A DNA stretch of 57,721 nt from a virus. How positions within the stretch are numbered: position 1 is the first letter of the stretch; each line of letters opens with the position of its first letter. The position numbers and the translations under genes are program-made. The DNA lies in IMG/VR virus record IMGVR_UViG_3300047318_000296, positions 1-57,721 of that record. One strand, given 5' to 3'. Below are positions 48,826 through 56,612 of this stretch, one piece after another. The notes beneath the pieces were generated by a model, which was not told the DNA's origin, searched no databases, and was given only the letters and a program-made list of their open reading frames with translations.

Positions 48826-48855
48826 TAAAAAAAGAAACCTACCGAAGGGTGGGTC
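48826..48855 (-). terminator. Terminator of the 48898 cassette
   Basis: ACCCACC-CTTC-GGTAGGT followed by TTCTTTTTTT (minus). The second copy of the repeated terminator module. Confidence 0.85.
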
Positions 48856-48890
48856 CTTGATTGAGACACGGCTCAGATGATCAGAGGGTG
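48827..48890. repeat. Direct repeat of fibre-cassette end, copy 2
   Basis: Partner of the repeat at 47002-47064. The preceding bases (TTTGTTAAAT) are shared too, so the whole intergenic module was duplicated with the cassette. Confidence 0.9.
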
Positions 48891-48897
48891 ATGGGGG

Positions 48898-49944
48898 TTA
48901 GAGCGTAAGGTCCAAAGCGTCATAAGCTGCGTTGAACGTTGTCGCGAGGGAAGCATGTCCGGCATCACTCGGATGAACACGAGAGCCAGGCGTGTCGGTG
49001 CTGGCATAATTGCTCGATACGGTACGATCGAAAGCCGATCCAAGGTCGATGAACTTCAGCTTGGCGCTCGCCACCCCGGAAACATAGGTTGACGCGGCGG
49101 TACGAAGTCCGACTGCCCGAGTTTCACTGGTGTTATTCTCCAGTGGGCTTACCCCGCAGATAATGGCTTTTGCCGATGGGAAACGCATGGAAGCCCAATC
49201 CCAGAATGCGGTGATATTCGTGGTGTATGTGCCGTCCGATACCGCCGCGCCAGCATCGTTGATGCCGACGTTGTAAAGGATGAGATCGGCCTTTGGGATA
49301 TCCAGATAACCGGCTGCTCGGTAGCCTTCCATGTCCGTTGTCTTCACGCTTGATACGCTCTTGAGCAGAATGCGAGCGCGGACACCTTCATCACGGAGAT
49401 GCTTCTTAAACAGAAATGCCCAAGCAAGAGCCGTCTTTGTCGGTCCTGTCCCGTTGAGGGTGCTGTCGCTGATGATAAGCACGGTCTTTGGGGCGCTGAA
49501 GTCGAGATCATCGCTGATCCGCCAACCGCTTGCGGAGATCGCGCCGAAGTAATCAACACCGCCCGCTGTCAGGTTATTGCGCACGGCGAGCGTGATGTTC
49601 ATGTTGTTGCCGTGGGTGAAGCCACGGACAATCTGACGAACGGGAATAGTTACCGGCGTCGTCCCGACGATGACCTGCTTGAGAAAGCCGGCGAACAGCC
49701 CGTCTGAGGAAGCGGGCATCTGGACTTGGGCAATCCCCGGCGCACTGAGGCTGACCGTGATCTCTTCAACCCATACTGCCTTACAGACAGTATTCGAGCC
49801 TTGAGCCGTGGCAATCGTCGTGTTTATCGCTCCTGTAACAGTCGCAACGGCTGCTGAGTTAAAGGTGGTCCATGACACGGGATCAGCTTCGCGCATCATG
49901 CGATCATAGAAATCGGCAGGCGTGAATGTTGCTGTTGTAGCCAT
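48898..49944 (-). CDS. SGNH-hydrolase receptor-binding protein (GC-rich)
   Basis: 348 aa. N-terminal beta domain (WTTFNSAAVATVTGAINTTI; VQMPASSDGLFAGFLKQVIV). The esterase domain has the nucleophile block VLIISDSTLNGTG (SDS in place of GDS), YNVGINDAG, and SRVHPSDAGH with the catalytic Asp-x-x-His type pair. GC-rich like 47091. Its ATG shares a base with the stop of the 49944 small gene. Likely a sugar deacetylase on the tail. Confidence 0.8.
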   Translation of the reverse strand: MATTATFTPADFYDRMMREADPVSWTTFNSAAVATVTGAINTTIATAQGSNTVCKAVWVEEITVSLSAPGIAQVQMPASSDGLFAGFLKQVIVGTTPVTIPVRQIVRGFTHGNNMNITLAVRNNLTAGGVDYFGAISASGWRISDDLDFSAPKTVLIISDSTLNGTGPTKTALAWAFLFKKHLRDEGVRARILLKSVSSVKTTDMEGYRAAGYLDIPKADLILYNVGINDAGAAVSDGTYTTNITAFWDWASMRFPSAKAIICGVSPLENNTSETRAVGLRTAASTYVSGVASAKLKFIDLGSAFDRTVSSNYASTDTPGSRVHPSDAGHASLATTFNAAYDALDLTL

Positions 49945-50177
49945 CAGAAAATCTCCACTTCGTCAGAGCGAACCATCCAGTATTCGCCGTTCTCGTTGAG
50001 TAAGGGGTTGCCGTCTTCAGATCGGAGCAGCACGAAACCGGGAGGCGGATGCACCCCACCACCCTTGGGGAAGGTGATGGGATGTCCTGAATCACTGATC
50101 GAAATTAGCGATTCAGAATCACTAAAAAACGTTCGGTTTAGGGAATTATTTATTGAAGGATTGCCAATTTGAATCAA
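49944..50177 (-). CDS. Small fibre-cassette protein
   Basis: 77 aa from TTG 50177 (TTGA overlap, AAGG upstream). ITFPKGGGVHPPPGFVLLRS, then NPLLNENGEYWMVRSDEVE. FPKGGG is a faint echo of the FPFGKK motif of the other cassettes. The frame is open further to 50219 but lies inside the previous gene. Confidence 0.65.
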   Translation of the reverse strand: MIQIGNPSINNSLNRTFFSDSESLISISDSGHPITFPKGGGVHPPPGFVLLRSEDGNPLLNENGEYWMVRSDEVEIF

Positions 50178-50443
50178 AGCGTGAGTACCTTCACCGTAAT
50201 GGCCACAGGTGCGGCACATCTGATGTAAACCACATCTGTACCTGACACGAGAGAACTAGCGCTAAAGTTATCATCTGATTCAATTGTGATGTAATCTTGA
50301 GTAGTGTTTGACGGCGCTACTGATCCAATATAAAGATCAACATCATATTGCTTATTAGCTAATATAAACACTTCACTGGCGTTTTGAGCCACGAGAGACC
50401 ATGCCGTGCTATTGATGGTGTATGCCTTAGTCAATGCAGCCAT
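50174..50443 (-). CDS. Small beta-rich virion-type protein
   Basis: 89 aa from ATG 50443. MAALTKAYTINSTAWSLVAQ, then EVFILANKQYDVDLYIGSVA and VVYIRCAAPVAITVKVLTL: all beta, like tail or head decoration proteins seen next to fibre genes. First gene of the 50479 promoter. Confidence 0.65.
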   Translation of the reverse strand: MAALTKAYTINSTAWSLVAQNASEVFILANKQYDVDLYIGSVAPSNTTQDYITIESDDNFSASSLVSGTDVVYIRCAAPVAITVKVLTL

Positions 50444-50478
50444 TAGAAACAAACCTTAATTATAATTATTTAACGTCC

Positions 50479-50507
50479 ATAATAACATAACTTTTTTAAA
50501 AAGTCAA
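50479..50507 (-). promoter_or_regulatory. Fibre promoter
   Basis: Minus strand TTGACT (50507-50502), 17 bp, TATTAT (50484-50479), with TTTTT after the -35 as in the other cassettes. Confidence 0.78.
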
Positions 50508-50549
50508 GCAATAACAACTTGGTACAAAAACCTACTTATCAGAAAGCGT

Positions 50550-50578
50550 TTGACAAAGTGATTTGGTCTTGGTATAAC
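50550..50578 (+). promoter_or_regulatory. Promoter for the rightward block
   Basis: TTGACA (50550-50555), 17 bp, TATAAC (50573-50578). Back-to-back with the fibre promoter. The spacer start AAGTGATT is the same as in the minus promoter at 42455. Confidence 0.83.
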
Positions 50579-50606
50579 CGCAGAAATTTGAAAGGAGATG
50601 TGCCAA

Positions 50607-51143
50607 TTGACACCGGAACAGCTTGAACAGATCAAGATATATAAAGCTATTATTCCAACAATCCCTGAAGCTAAGATCCGCAGGAAACATCATAAAAAGA
50701 TTCGTCTTTTCATAGAGCAAGATGGAATCTGCTGCCTCTGCGACAAAGCCATGATTTTGAGACATGGCGGGAGTAATGGGCCATATGCAACATTTGAACA
50801 TGTGAAGGTGAAGAGTAGCGACGGGACGAACGATGCTGCCAATACGCCACTCAGCCATGGGACGTGTAACAGTCGTCGCGGTACAAAGGATTTTGCTCAG
50901 TTCAGAGCCGAAATAGCTGGTAATGGTGGGACGCCTCCCAAGGCGCGGCGAACCAGCAAATACCTTAGTAATGCGGTACGTGCGGCTCAAGGCGATGAAT
51001 TTGCGTTGGAACATATTATTGCTAAGCGTCTTAATCTGGCTCTTTACGTGTTTCGAGTTGAACAAGGTTGGGCCGAGCCAGCAATTCCATTGGCTCACCT
51101 GTATCAAAAATTAGATAAACCATTAGAACTAAGAGGAATTTAA
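50607..51143 (+). CDS. HNH-type nuclease
   Basis: 178 aa. CCLCDKAMILRHGGSNGPYA, then TFEHVKVKSSDGTNDAANTP and HGTCNSRRGTKDF: an HNH-like site with CxxC, a central E-H and a late Cys-N pair. TTG 50607 is chosen because AGGAG is about 10 nt upstream; the in-frame ATG at 50598 would touch the SD. It may be a homing-type or packaging-type nuclease. Confidence 0.75.
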   Translation: MTPEQLEQIKIYKAIIPTIPEAKIRRKHHKKIRLFIEQDGICCLCDKAMILRHGGSNGPYATFEHVKVKSSDGTNDAANTPLSHGTCNSRRGTKDFAQFRAEIAGNGGTPPKARRTSKYLSNAVRAAQGDEFALEHIIAKRLNLALYVFRVEQGWAEPAIPLAHLYQKLDKPLELRGI

Positions 51144-51145
51144 GC

Positions 51146-51439
51146 GTGTATTTGGATTGGGCCGTTGGTGATTTTGTAATATGTATTAAAGATTTAAAGT
51201 GGTACGCTAATAAAGGTGAAACGGTTCCCGAACTTGGTAAGGTATACACTATCAGAGCTTTTGAGGCAGATACTATGGTTTGCATCTTTTTGGTCGAAAT
51301 TATTAATGAGCCGAGAACGTATCGCCAAGGTTTCGGTGAGTGCCGCTTCGTCGCGACGGCGTTTCGCAAACTTCAGCGTAAGAGGATCGAAGTTTTTACC
51401 GATATGTTAACTAAGATTAAGGAGTCGGTACGTGGTTGA
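51146..51439 (+). CDS. Conserved small phage protein (SH3-like)
   Basis: 97 aa from GTG 51146, SD AAGAGGA. WAVGDFVICIKDLKWYANKG, PELGKVYTIRAFEADTMVCI, GFGECRFVATAFRKL. This VGDxV...GKVYTIR layout is common in phages; unknown function. A similar layout occurs in the 30943 product. Confidence 0.7.
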   Translation: MYLDWAVGDFVICIKDLKWYANKGETVPELGKVYTIRAFEADTMVCIFLVEIINEPRTYRQGFGECRFVATAFRKLQRKRIEVFTDMLTKIKESVRG

Positions 51440-51791
51440 ATTTACTCTTATTCCTATTGAAGAAGATGAAGAATACGAATGCCCAAATCCTTCTGAGCGT
51501 TCGACTATCCTGTTTGAGGTAATAGAATATGTGGATGGTAAGGATTGGGGAATCTATGAGTGTTGCTACGAAGGCGGCGCGGCAGAATATGAGAATGAAT
51601 TTGGTGTTGGTGTAGTTGAGATTGTTAAGAATTTCATTGATGTGTCTCAAATTAAAGCAGGGGAGTGGTACGTCATCGAAGGTTTTACGTCTCACTATTT
51701 TCAAGATTATTACGGCGAAACGGATTGTCATCACGAGTTTGATAAATTTCGTGTCGCTACGATTTATGACCGCCTCTATCATGGAGTTTGA
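51432..51791 (+). CDS. Hypothetical protein
   Basis: 119 aa, very acidic and aromatic (IPIEEDEEYECPNPSERSTI; EGFTSHYFQDYYGETDCHHE). GTG 51432 overlaps the previous gene by 8 nt. An acidic protein could mimic DNA, but that is speculation. Confidence 0.65.
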   Translation: MVEFTLIPIEEDEEYECPNPSERSTILFEVIEYVDGKDWGIYECCYEGGAAEYENEFGVGVVEIVKNFIDVSQIKAGEWYVIEGFTSHYFQDYYGETDCHHEFDKFRVATIYDRLYHGV

Positions 51792-51793
51792 CA

Positions 51794-51964
51794 GTGATAA
51801 TTTTTGGCTCAATTCTTAGTTATATTTTTGGCTATGGCTTTACTTATGGTTACATTAGTAATAAGTGCGACGACGGCGAACTTGCGTTTTTTATCAGTTT
51901 TATTTGGCCCGTGTTTTGGGCCTTGTATCTGCCTTACATCGCTGGCAAATGGCTGGTGACGTGA
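51794..51964 (+). CDS. Small membrane protein (56 aa)
   Basis: GTG start. IIFGSILSYIFGYGFTYGYI, then LAFFISFIWPVFWALYLPYI: two TM segments. The last bases overlap the next start (GTGA). Unknown. Confidence 0.6.
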   Translation: MIIFGSILSYIFGYGFTYGYISNKCDDGELAFFISFIWPVFWALYLPYIAGKWLVT

Positions 51965-52236
51965 GACTTTTGACCGAGCCGTATGGTTTCGGGAACGGCG
52001 ATCATATCCGATTGAGTTCTAATGGTCCAGTTGATGCCGTTAGTCTTGAAGCTACGCTTCTTGGTTACAGTTGCTACAAACCCGCCATACCTAAAATTAA
52101 AAATTGTTTGCAGTATTCAAATCTGTATGAATGCGTGGTTCAATCCGGTTGGTTTAGAAGGCAAGAAGAAAATCTGCGTCAAGATTTACAAGAAATTGGA
52201 GTTACGTTAACTATTTTAGGTCGAGGAAGATTTTAA
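51961..52236 (+). CDS. Hypothetical protein
   Basis: 91 aa from GTG 51961, or 95 aa from ATG 51949. LSSNGPVDAVSLEATLLGYS, then VVQSGWFRRQEENLRQDLQE and VTLTILGRGRF. An alpha/beta arrangement. Unknown. Confidence 0.6.
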   Translation: MRLLTEPYGFGNGDHIRLSSNGPVDAVSLEATLLGYSCYKPAIPKIKNCLQYSNLYECVVQSGWFRRQEENLRQDLQEIGVTLTILGRGRF

Positions 52237-52649
52237 TGCGTATCATCAGCGAAGAAGAATTTAAAACCCGTATCATTGAAGTTCTGAAGGAGGTTGATCG
52301 GGATGGTGGTATCGGTTGTGTCACTGGTCCCGGCAGGAGCGGAGCCGTTGCGGCGGTTTATGCCAGCCATTTACTACGAATCCCTTTTGTACCGTTTGGT
52401 ACATATAAAGTACCAACGCATTTAGGTAAGATTTTAGTGATTGACACGGCCCGTGAAAGTGGTAAAACACTAAGACAAGCAGTGAGGCGCTACGAAAAAA
52501 TTGAAGGCGCTGAAGTGATTGAAGCAGTATGTTTCGAAGAGCCTCCCCGTGTCGCGTTTTGGTACGAGGCTGAAAAACCTCAATTCTATCGCCACGAAAG
52601 GAAGAAATTAGATGAGCAACGAACTAAAAGTCTTGAAGTCTCGCTTTGA
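52236..52649 (+). CDS. Phosphoribosyltransferase-like protein
   Basis: 137 aa. The PRTase fold signature is LGKILVIDTARESGKTLRQA: a strand ending in acidic and small residues followed by the PRPP loop. Earlier come TGPGRSGAVAAVYASHLLRI and PFVPFG. Type I PRTases transfer a ribose phosphate to a base. The acidic pair is partly altered (IDTARESGKT instead of DDxxxTG), so the enzyme may be specialised or regulatory. It may connect to nucleotide or NAD salvage, but it lies far from nadV. Confidence 0.75.
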   Translation: MRIISEEEFKTRIIEVLKEVDRDGGIGCVTGPGRSGAVAAVYASHLLRIPFVPFGTYKVPTHLGKILVIDTARESGKTLRQAVRRYEKIEGAEVIEAVCFEEPPRVAFWYEAEKPQFYRHERKKLDEQRTKSLEVSL

Positions 52650-52803
52650 TGAATTTGCAGAGGCTGAACTGTTTTACCTTGAGGTGGCTAGGACATGGTC
52701 CTGTCCCGAAAGTCTTAAAAAGTCGTTAAAGGATAAATTCGAGTCTACTAGGACAGACCTACTCATTACGTTAAAGAATTATTTTACCAAGGTCGAGGCA
52801 TGA
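52612..52803 (+). CDS. Small helical protein (63 aa)
   Basis: MSNELKVLKSRFDEFAEAEL, then RTDLLITLKNYFTKVEA. AGGAAGAAATT before ATG 52612, inside the PRTase end. Unknown. Confidence 0.65.
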   Translation: MSNELKVLKSRFDEFAEAELFYLEVARTWSCPESLKKSLKDKFESTRTDLLITLKNYFTKVEA

Positions 52804-52985
52804 TCGAAACGGTTACTCAAATCAGGCATGAAGATTGGCACGGCGAGGTGGGTAACTGTCTCGCCACGCCAAGATTTAGTCATAAGATTGGCACTCTTTT
52901 TGGTCGTGACGTGGTGAAAGCGATCCGAGTCGAATATTTACACGGCGTGAAAGTATTTACAGTGTATTGGAAGAAATTTTTGTAA
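52800..52985 (+). CDS. Hypothetical protein (61 aa)
   Basis: MIETVTQIRHEDWHGEVGNC, then FGRDVVKAIRVEYLHGVKVF. Beta-rich. It ends at 52985, two bases before the convergent tailspike. No terminator hairpin is visible between the two. Confidence 0.6.
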   Translation: MIETVTQIRHEDWHGEVGNCLATPRFSHKIGTLFGRDVVKAIRVEYLHGVKVFTVYWKKFL

Positions 52986-52987
52986 CT

Positions 52988-55084
52988 TTAAGCCAGCAGT
53001 GACCAATCCGTAGCACCTGTTCCCACATCCTTGGCGATATAGTACGTGGTGTTATCGGTGCGCTTAATAATTTCTCCGACATACATCGCGTTAACCGTAG
53101 GCGCTCCCGACACTGTACGTCTCAGATCGATGTTGTTCGGCATTCTAATGATGTTCGGCTGGAATATGTATATCGTGTGCTTGGACGAGTCAAAGCTCAC
53201 CAGCCCAAGGTTGCCTGTGCCTTGAAATAGGTTATCGGTCATCACCATTCGGGCAATTGTCGATGACGAATAGGTGAATTCCATGATGGCGTAAGTAATG
53301 CCATTGACATTATTACCGTTAACCACTAGCGAGCCAATATTTCCGGTAAGGATGAACTCAATGAAGCGGGAGCAGTCGTGGACGATATTGTTACTAACTG
53401 TAACAGATGCGCCGCCGCCGATACGAACGGCACGATAAGCGTTTTTAATCGTATTATTGCTGATATTTATAGCTTTACAGGTAGAAGCGCCGCGTTGACG
53501 TACCCCGTAATAATTGAGAGCGTTGTCAGCCGTGTTAAGGCAGTCCCATACGTTTCCGGTAATATTAATGTTGTCGAGTTGCTGACCATCTAGGTTGGCG
53601 TCGAACAGTACCATGGCGCGGGTCGATCCTGCTATGACGGAGCGTCCATCATAAATACGCGTGCCTTGTACCGTGATCTCGCCGCCGACAATGGAAGGCG
53701 TACCAAAGCGTTGTAAATGGATCGCCCCTTCGCCAAGGAAGTTACGAATCGTGCCGCCAATGACAGAAATCTTGTGAATCTGTGCCGCGTTGTAATTACC
53801 ATCGTTGAGTAGCAGGATAGGCGCTTCAATCGTACCTTCGATCACATTGTCTTGGATCAGGATATTGCCATTTGATCTGATGCCGCGTAAAAAATTATTG
53901 CGTTTTTCAGTGTTTGTGTTGTAAGCCGCGCCAGAATTAAACGCTTGTCCACATGTAATTCGGTTCCCCCGAACAATCGCGACATGCTCACCGTCCATTG
54001 TGATTGGCGCAACACCATCACCCTCAAATGAAAATACGACAATACCGTCAGGCTTCATCCAGCCCACGTTTGCCGAACTCTGTGTCACATCGTTGTCAGT
54101 GATCCGTACCGAACCCCATTCAAACCAGATCGAGCCGGGATTGAACACTTCGCCGTTATAAGAAGGAGCGCCTTCGATTCGCTGAAAACCACAATTAATG
54201 ACGCGGTTGTTACTAATGGTGGTATCGAAAGCGCCACGAACGAAAATACCTTCAACCTGATCCTCCTCCATCCGATTGCCGACGATCTGCACCCCGTAAC
54301 TAAAACGTGGCACGCCTCCGGTATCAATGGTCGGGATGTTCTCGGTAACGGCAGTAAAACTGTTATCGTATTCTCGGATTTGGATCGTGGCACGATCACC
54401 GGTTTGACGCGTCACGTCATAGACGGATGACACACCATTTCGATAGCCCTGATTACTCTTGAAATCAAGGCCGTCAAGCATGCCACAACCAGCCAAACCG
54501 CTCCATGTATTATCAGAAAATTTGTTGCGTTCTACCTTGGCGTAACCAGTTTGCCACAGCACAAGCCCATTCATATAACCGTTGATGAATTTACAGCGAT
54601 GGACGTGAATGTTTTGGGACGGATTGAGATTGTCTGGCGAGGGCACGAACTCTAACAGTCCGTTGTGGCGGAACGGGCGCGATCCGCGTCCAAATGTGTT
54701 AACCGTTGCTGGATATGACTGGTTGTCACGGTTGCCGTCGAAAGTGATTCCTTCTACCTCGAACCAATCGCAGCCCTGCACCTGAAGTATGGACTTATAG
54801 TTGTGATAATTCGCATCAGTGTTAACAATGGCGTTCGGAGCCAGCTTGAACACCGCCACGCCCCGGCAGAACAATCTAACAGATGCCGTAGTCGTTATTT
54901 GTGAAGGAAAAATATAGGTGCCCTCGGGGACAGCGAGAGCGCCACCATTCGCGTCTTGCAACGCCTGAAGGAAATCAGCTGGATTAATCACTCCCGGCTT
55001 ACAGTAAGCATTGAGTGATAAGGGTAAGCCAAGCGCGGCTTGAACTCCTACTACGTGACTCCTAACCGTAAGCTCATAGCTCAT
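52988..55084 (-). CDS. Tailspike, right-handed beta-helix
   Basis: 698 aa. ATG 55084 is placed one base past the stop of the YPFGKK protein, after AAGGGGTGG. The start of the helix shows PADFLQALQDANGGALAVPE. Many N-rich turns follow, repeating every about 22-25 residues (VEGITFDGNRDNQ; IQDNVIEGTIEAPILLL; INISNNTIKNAYRAVRIG). The C-terminus (GEIIKRTDNTTYYIAKDVG) is a short beta cap. Tailspikes of this kind bind and often cleave surface polysaccharide; no lyase residues can be assigned from the sequence alone. Confidence 0.85.
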   Translation of the reverse strand: MSYELTVRSHVVGVQAALGLPLSLNAYCKPGVINPADFLQALQDANGGALAVPEGTYIFPSQITTTASVRLFCRGVAVFKLAPNAIVNTDANYHNYKSILQVQGCDWFEVEGITFDGNRDNQSYPATVNTFGRGSRPFRHNGLLEFVPSPDNLNPSQNIHVHRCKFINGYMNGLVLWQTGYAKVERNKFSDNTWSGLAGCGMLDGLDFKSNQGYRNGVSSVYDVTRQTGDRATIQIREYDNSFTAVTENIPTIDTGGVPRFSYGVQIVGNRMEEDQVEGIFVRGAFDTTISNNRVINCGFQRIEGAPSYNGEVFNPGSIWFEWGSVRITDNDVTQSSANVGWMKPDGIVVFSFEGDGVAPITMDGEHVAIVRGNRITCGQAFNSGAAYNTNTEKRNNFLRGIRSNGNILIQDNVIEGTIEAPILLLNDGNYNAAQIHKISVIGGTIRNFLGEGAIHLQRFGTPSIVGGEITVQGTRIYDGRSVIAGSTRAMVLFDANLDGQQLDNINITGNVWDCLNTADNALNYYGVRQRGASTCKAINISNNTIKNAYRAVRIGGGASVTVSNNIVHDCSRFIEFILTGNIGSLVVNGNNVNGITYAIMEFTYSSSTIARMVMTDNLFQGTGNLGLVSFDSSKHTIYIFQPNIIRMPNNIDLRRTVSGAPTVNAMYVGEIIKRTDNTTYYIAKDVGTGATDWSLLA

Positions 55085-55085
55085 A

Positions 55086-55262
55086 TCATTCCACCCCTTG
55101 CGTGATAGGTTGTGAATTAAGGGTGATGATGCGGCCATTTAATTTAAGCACGTTGAGTGGAATACGTAACGGCTTCTTTTTTGTTTTATTGAAAATAGGT
55201 CCCAACTTGCGGGTAATCTTTTTTCCAAAAGGGTAACTCATAGGCATTGGGGAATTATCCAT
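55086..55262 (-). CDS. Small fibre-cassette protein with YPFGKK N-terminus
   Basis: 58 aa: MDNSPMPMSYPFGKKITRKL, basic linker, then VLKLNGRIITLNSQPITQG. It shares YPFGKK with the other cassette heads and NGRIITLNS with NGQTLRITS of 48532. The start could also be ATG 55247 or 55241; no clear SD. Confidence 0.7.
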   Translation of the reverse strand: MDNSPMPMSYPFGKKITRKLGPIFNKTKKKPLRIPLNVLKLNGRIITLNSQPITQGVE

Positions 55263-55284
55263 ATTTGTAATTCTAAACTTACTT

Positions 55285-55313
55285 ATAATATCACGGAAAA
55301 TTGAAAAAGTCAA
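55285..55313 (-). promoter_or_regulatory. Fibre promoter
   Basis: Minus strand TTGACT (55313-55308), 17 bp, TATTAT (55290-55285). Confidence 0.78.
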
Positions 55314-55338
55314 GGAAAAACAACTTTATCCAAATCGC

Positions 55339-55367
55339 TTGACACATTGAATTTGTGGTGATATGGC
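55339..55367 (+). promoter_or_regulatory. Promoter reading into the deaminase remnant
   Basis: TTGACA (55339-55344), 17 bp, TATGGC (55362-55367). It points at the truncated deaminase fragment at 55409 and the tnpB right end, where no complete gene remains. Confidence 0.55.
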
Positions 55368-55408
55368 ATGGGTTAAAGTTATTTAGGCGTGAGGAAATTT
55401 AGTGAATA

Positions 55409-55451
55409 ATGCTTAAATATCAAAACAGATAAGCACAAAATCTACCTCCAT
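55409..55451 (+). pseudogene. Remnant of a dCMP deaminase gene
   Basis: 43 bp about 80% identical to 56772-56813 of the intact deaminase gene. The first 16 bases are identical (ATGCTTAAATATCAAA). After a one-base insertion, GAT AAG CAC AAA ATC TAC CTC CAT reads DKHKIYLH against DEHKIHLH. Homology stops at the CAT just before the Ala-Glu of the zinc motif HAE, where the tnpB right end begins. Confidence 0.75.
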
Positions 55452-55580
55452 AACGTCTTATCATCCATCATTACTGACAGACAAAGATTCCCGCAACCGG
55501 AGGCTGACGATCCAGCCCAAGTTTGAGAATATTCCGTGCCGCGTTTACGTCTCTGTCATGAGGCGTGTCACAGCCGGAAC
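55447..55580 (-). ncRNA. Candidate omega RNA of tnpB copy 1
   Basis: In TnpB loci the guide RNA scaffold overlaps the 3' end of the gene and ends at the element's right end. Here the last part of tnpB and about 20 bp beyond its stop (GATAAGACGTTAT) are conserved with copy 2, then identity ends. The guide would be the flanking GGAGGTAGATTTTGTG, i.e. the deaminase remnant. The 5' limit is approximate. Confidence 0.4.
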
Positions 55581-56565
55581 AAGTCCAAACTCTCATTCCA
55601 AGATTCTTCCTCCCTTTCGGTCTCTGTGGCGGTTTCTCACCACATACGGAACAAACTTGGGTCGTATAAGCTTCGTTGGTAACGACGCATGTTCCCCGCC
55701 TACGGGCAGATTTATACAGGAGCATGTGTTTGAACGTTCCATGACTGGTGTCAGTTACGGATTTCCCGAATCCGTTCCGTGACATCCACCCACTATTCAG
55801 GTCGCCAACTACTATGTAGTCGTGGTCTTTTGTTAAGGTATTTGAAAGGGTGTGAAGAAAGTGCTTACGTTTGTTACGAGCTTTCTTATGAAGGGCTTTC
55901 GACCTCTTCTTATTTCGGGCTCGTTGAGCCGTACCAATCTTACTTTCTAAGTTACGAAATTCCCTTTCGTGTTCGTACTTAGTCCCGTCACTAAGAGTGG
56001 CAAATGTGGCGTAGCCAAGGTCGACCCCTACTTGGGAGACTTTGGGAGATTCCTTATCGTTTAAGACTTTGTATACGAAACAGACGTACCACTTACCATC
56101 TGCCTCTTGTACGAAACATCCGGTCTTGAATTCTCCTTCAAACTCACGCTCTTTCCAGAAACGGAATTTTCGTTTACAATAAATAAGATAGTCACCTCCC
56201 AATTTAACTCTGTTTAAAAAGGGTATCCAGCCAAGAGAACGCTTTGGTCCAAAGGAATGCCTTTTACGTGGGGTCTTTTTCTTAAAATTACGGGATTGGA
56301 TAAACGTCTTACAAATTTCAGAAACGGTGTCTGTGGACACTATTAGTAATTCTTTCGTCCCTCTTGACCAATTATTAAAGTCAAAATGACTTGGCCACTT
56401 ACAATCGTTACGTCCCGCTTTCCAATTACTAACAACCTTCTCTTGATAACGGACGAGTTCGTTCCACACAAAGTTAACCTCCCTAGAAAGCTGTTCTAGG
56501 GAATTAATGTGATTTGAGTCCTTGACTCGCTGTTTGTATGTGATATAAGAAAAATCTGAAGTCAT
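55471..56565 (-). CDS. tnpB: TnpB RNA-guided nuclease (IS200/IS605 OrfB), copy 1
   Basis: 364 aa. RuvC-like motif I GVDLGYATFATL (D182). The motif II position reads YIVVGDLNSGW, with G254 where canonical TnpB has the catalytic Glu. The zinc finger CSVCG...CSGC is preceded by TNEAYTTQ, whose E298 may substitute for it. Motif III is HDRDVNAA (D337/D339). This fits TnpB lineages with rearranged catalytic residues. No tnpA is present. ATG 56565 is almost leaderless behind the promoter at 56576. Confidence 0.92.
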   Translation of the reverse strand: MTSDFSYITYKQRVKDSNHINSLEQLSREVNFVWNELVRYQEKVVSNWKAGRNDCKWPSHFDFNNWSRGTKELLIVSTDTVSEICKTFIQSRNFKKKTPRKRHSFGPKRSLGWIPFLNRVKLGGDYLIYCKRKFRFWKEREFEGEFKTGCFVQEADGKWYVCFVYKVLNDKESPKVSQVGVDLGYATFATLSDGTKYEHEREFRNLESKIGTAQRARNKKRSKALHKKARNKRKHFLHTLSNTLTKDHDYIVVGDLNSGWMSRNGFGKSVTDTSHGTFKHMLLYKSARRRGTCVVTNEAYTTQVCSVCGEKPPQRPKGRKNLGMRVWTCSGCDTPHDRDVNAARNILKLGLDRQPPVAGIFVCQ

Positions 56566-56575
56566 TATGATTGAG

Positions 56576-56604
56576 AGACTAACATAAAAATTTAAATTTG
56601 TCAA
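56576..56604 (-). promoter_or_regulatory. Promoter for tnpB copy 1
   Basis: Minus strand TTGACA (56604-56599), 17 bp, TAGTCT (56581-56576). The expected start lies about 4 nt before the ATG, so the mRNA would be leaderless or nearly so. Confidence 0.55.
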
Positions 56605-56612
56605 GAGGTTAA

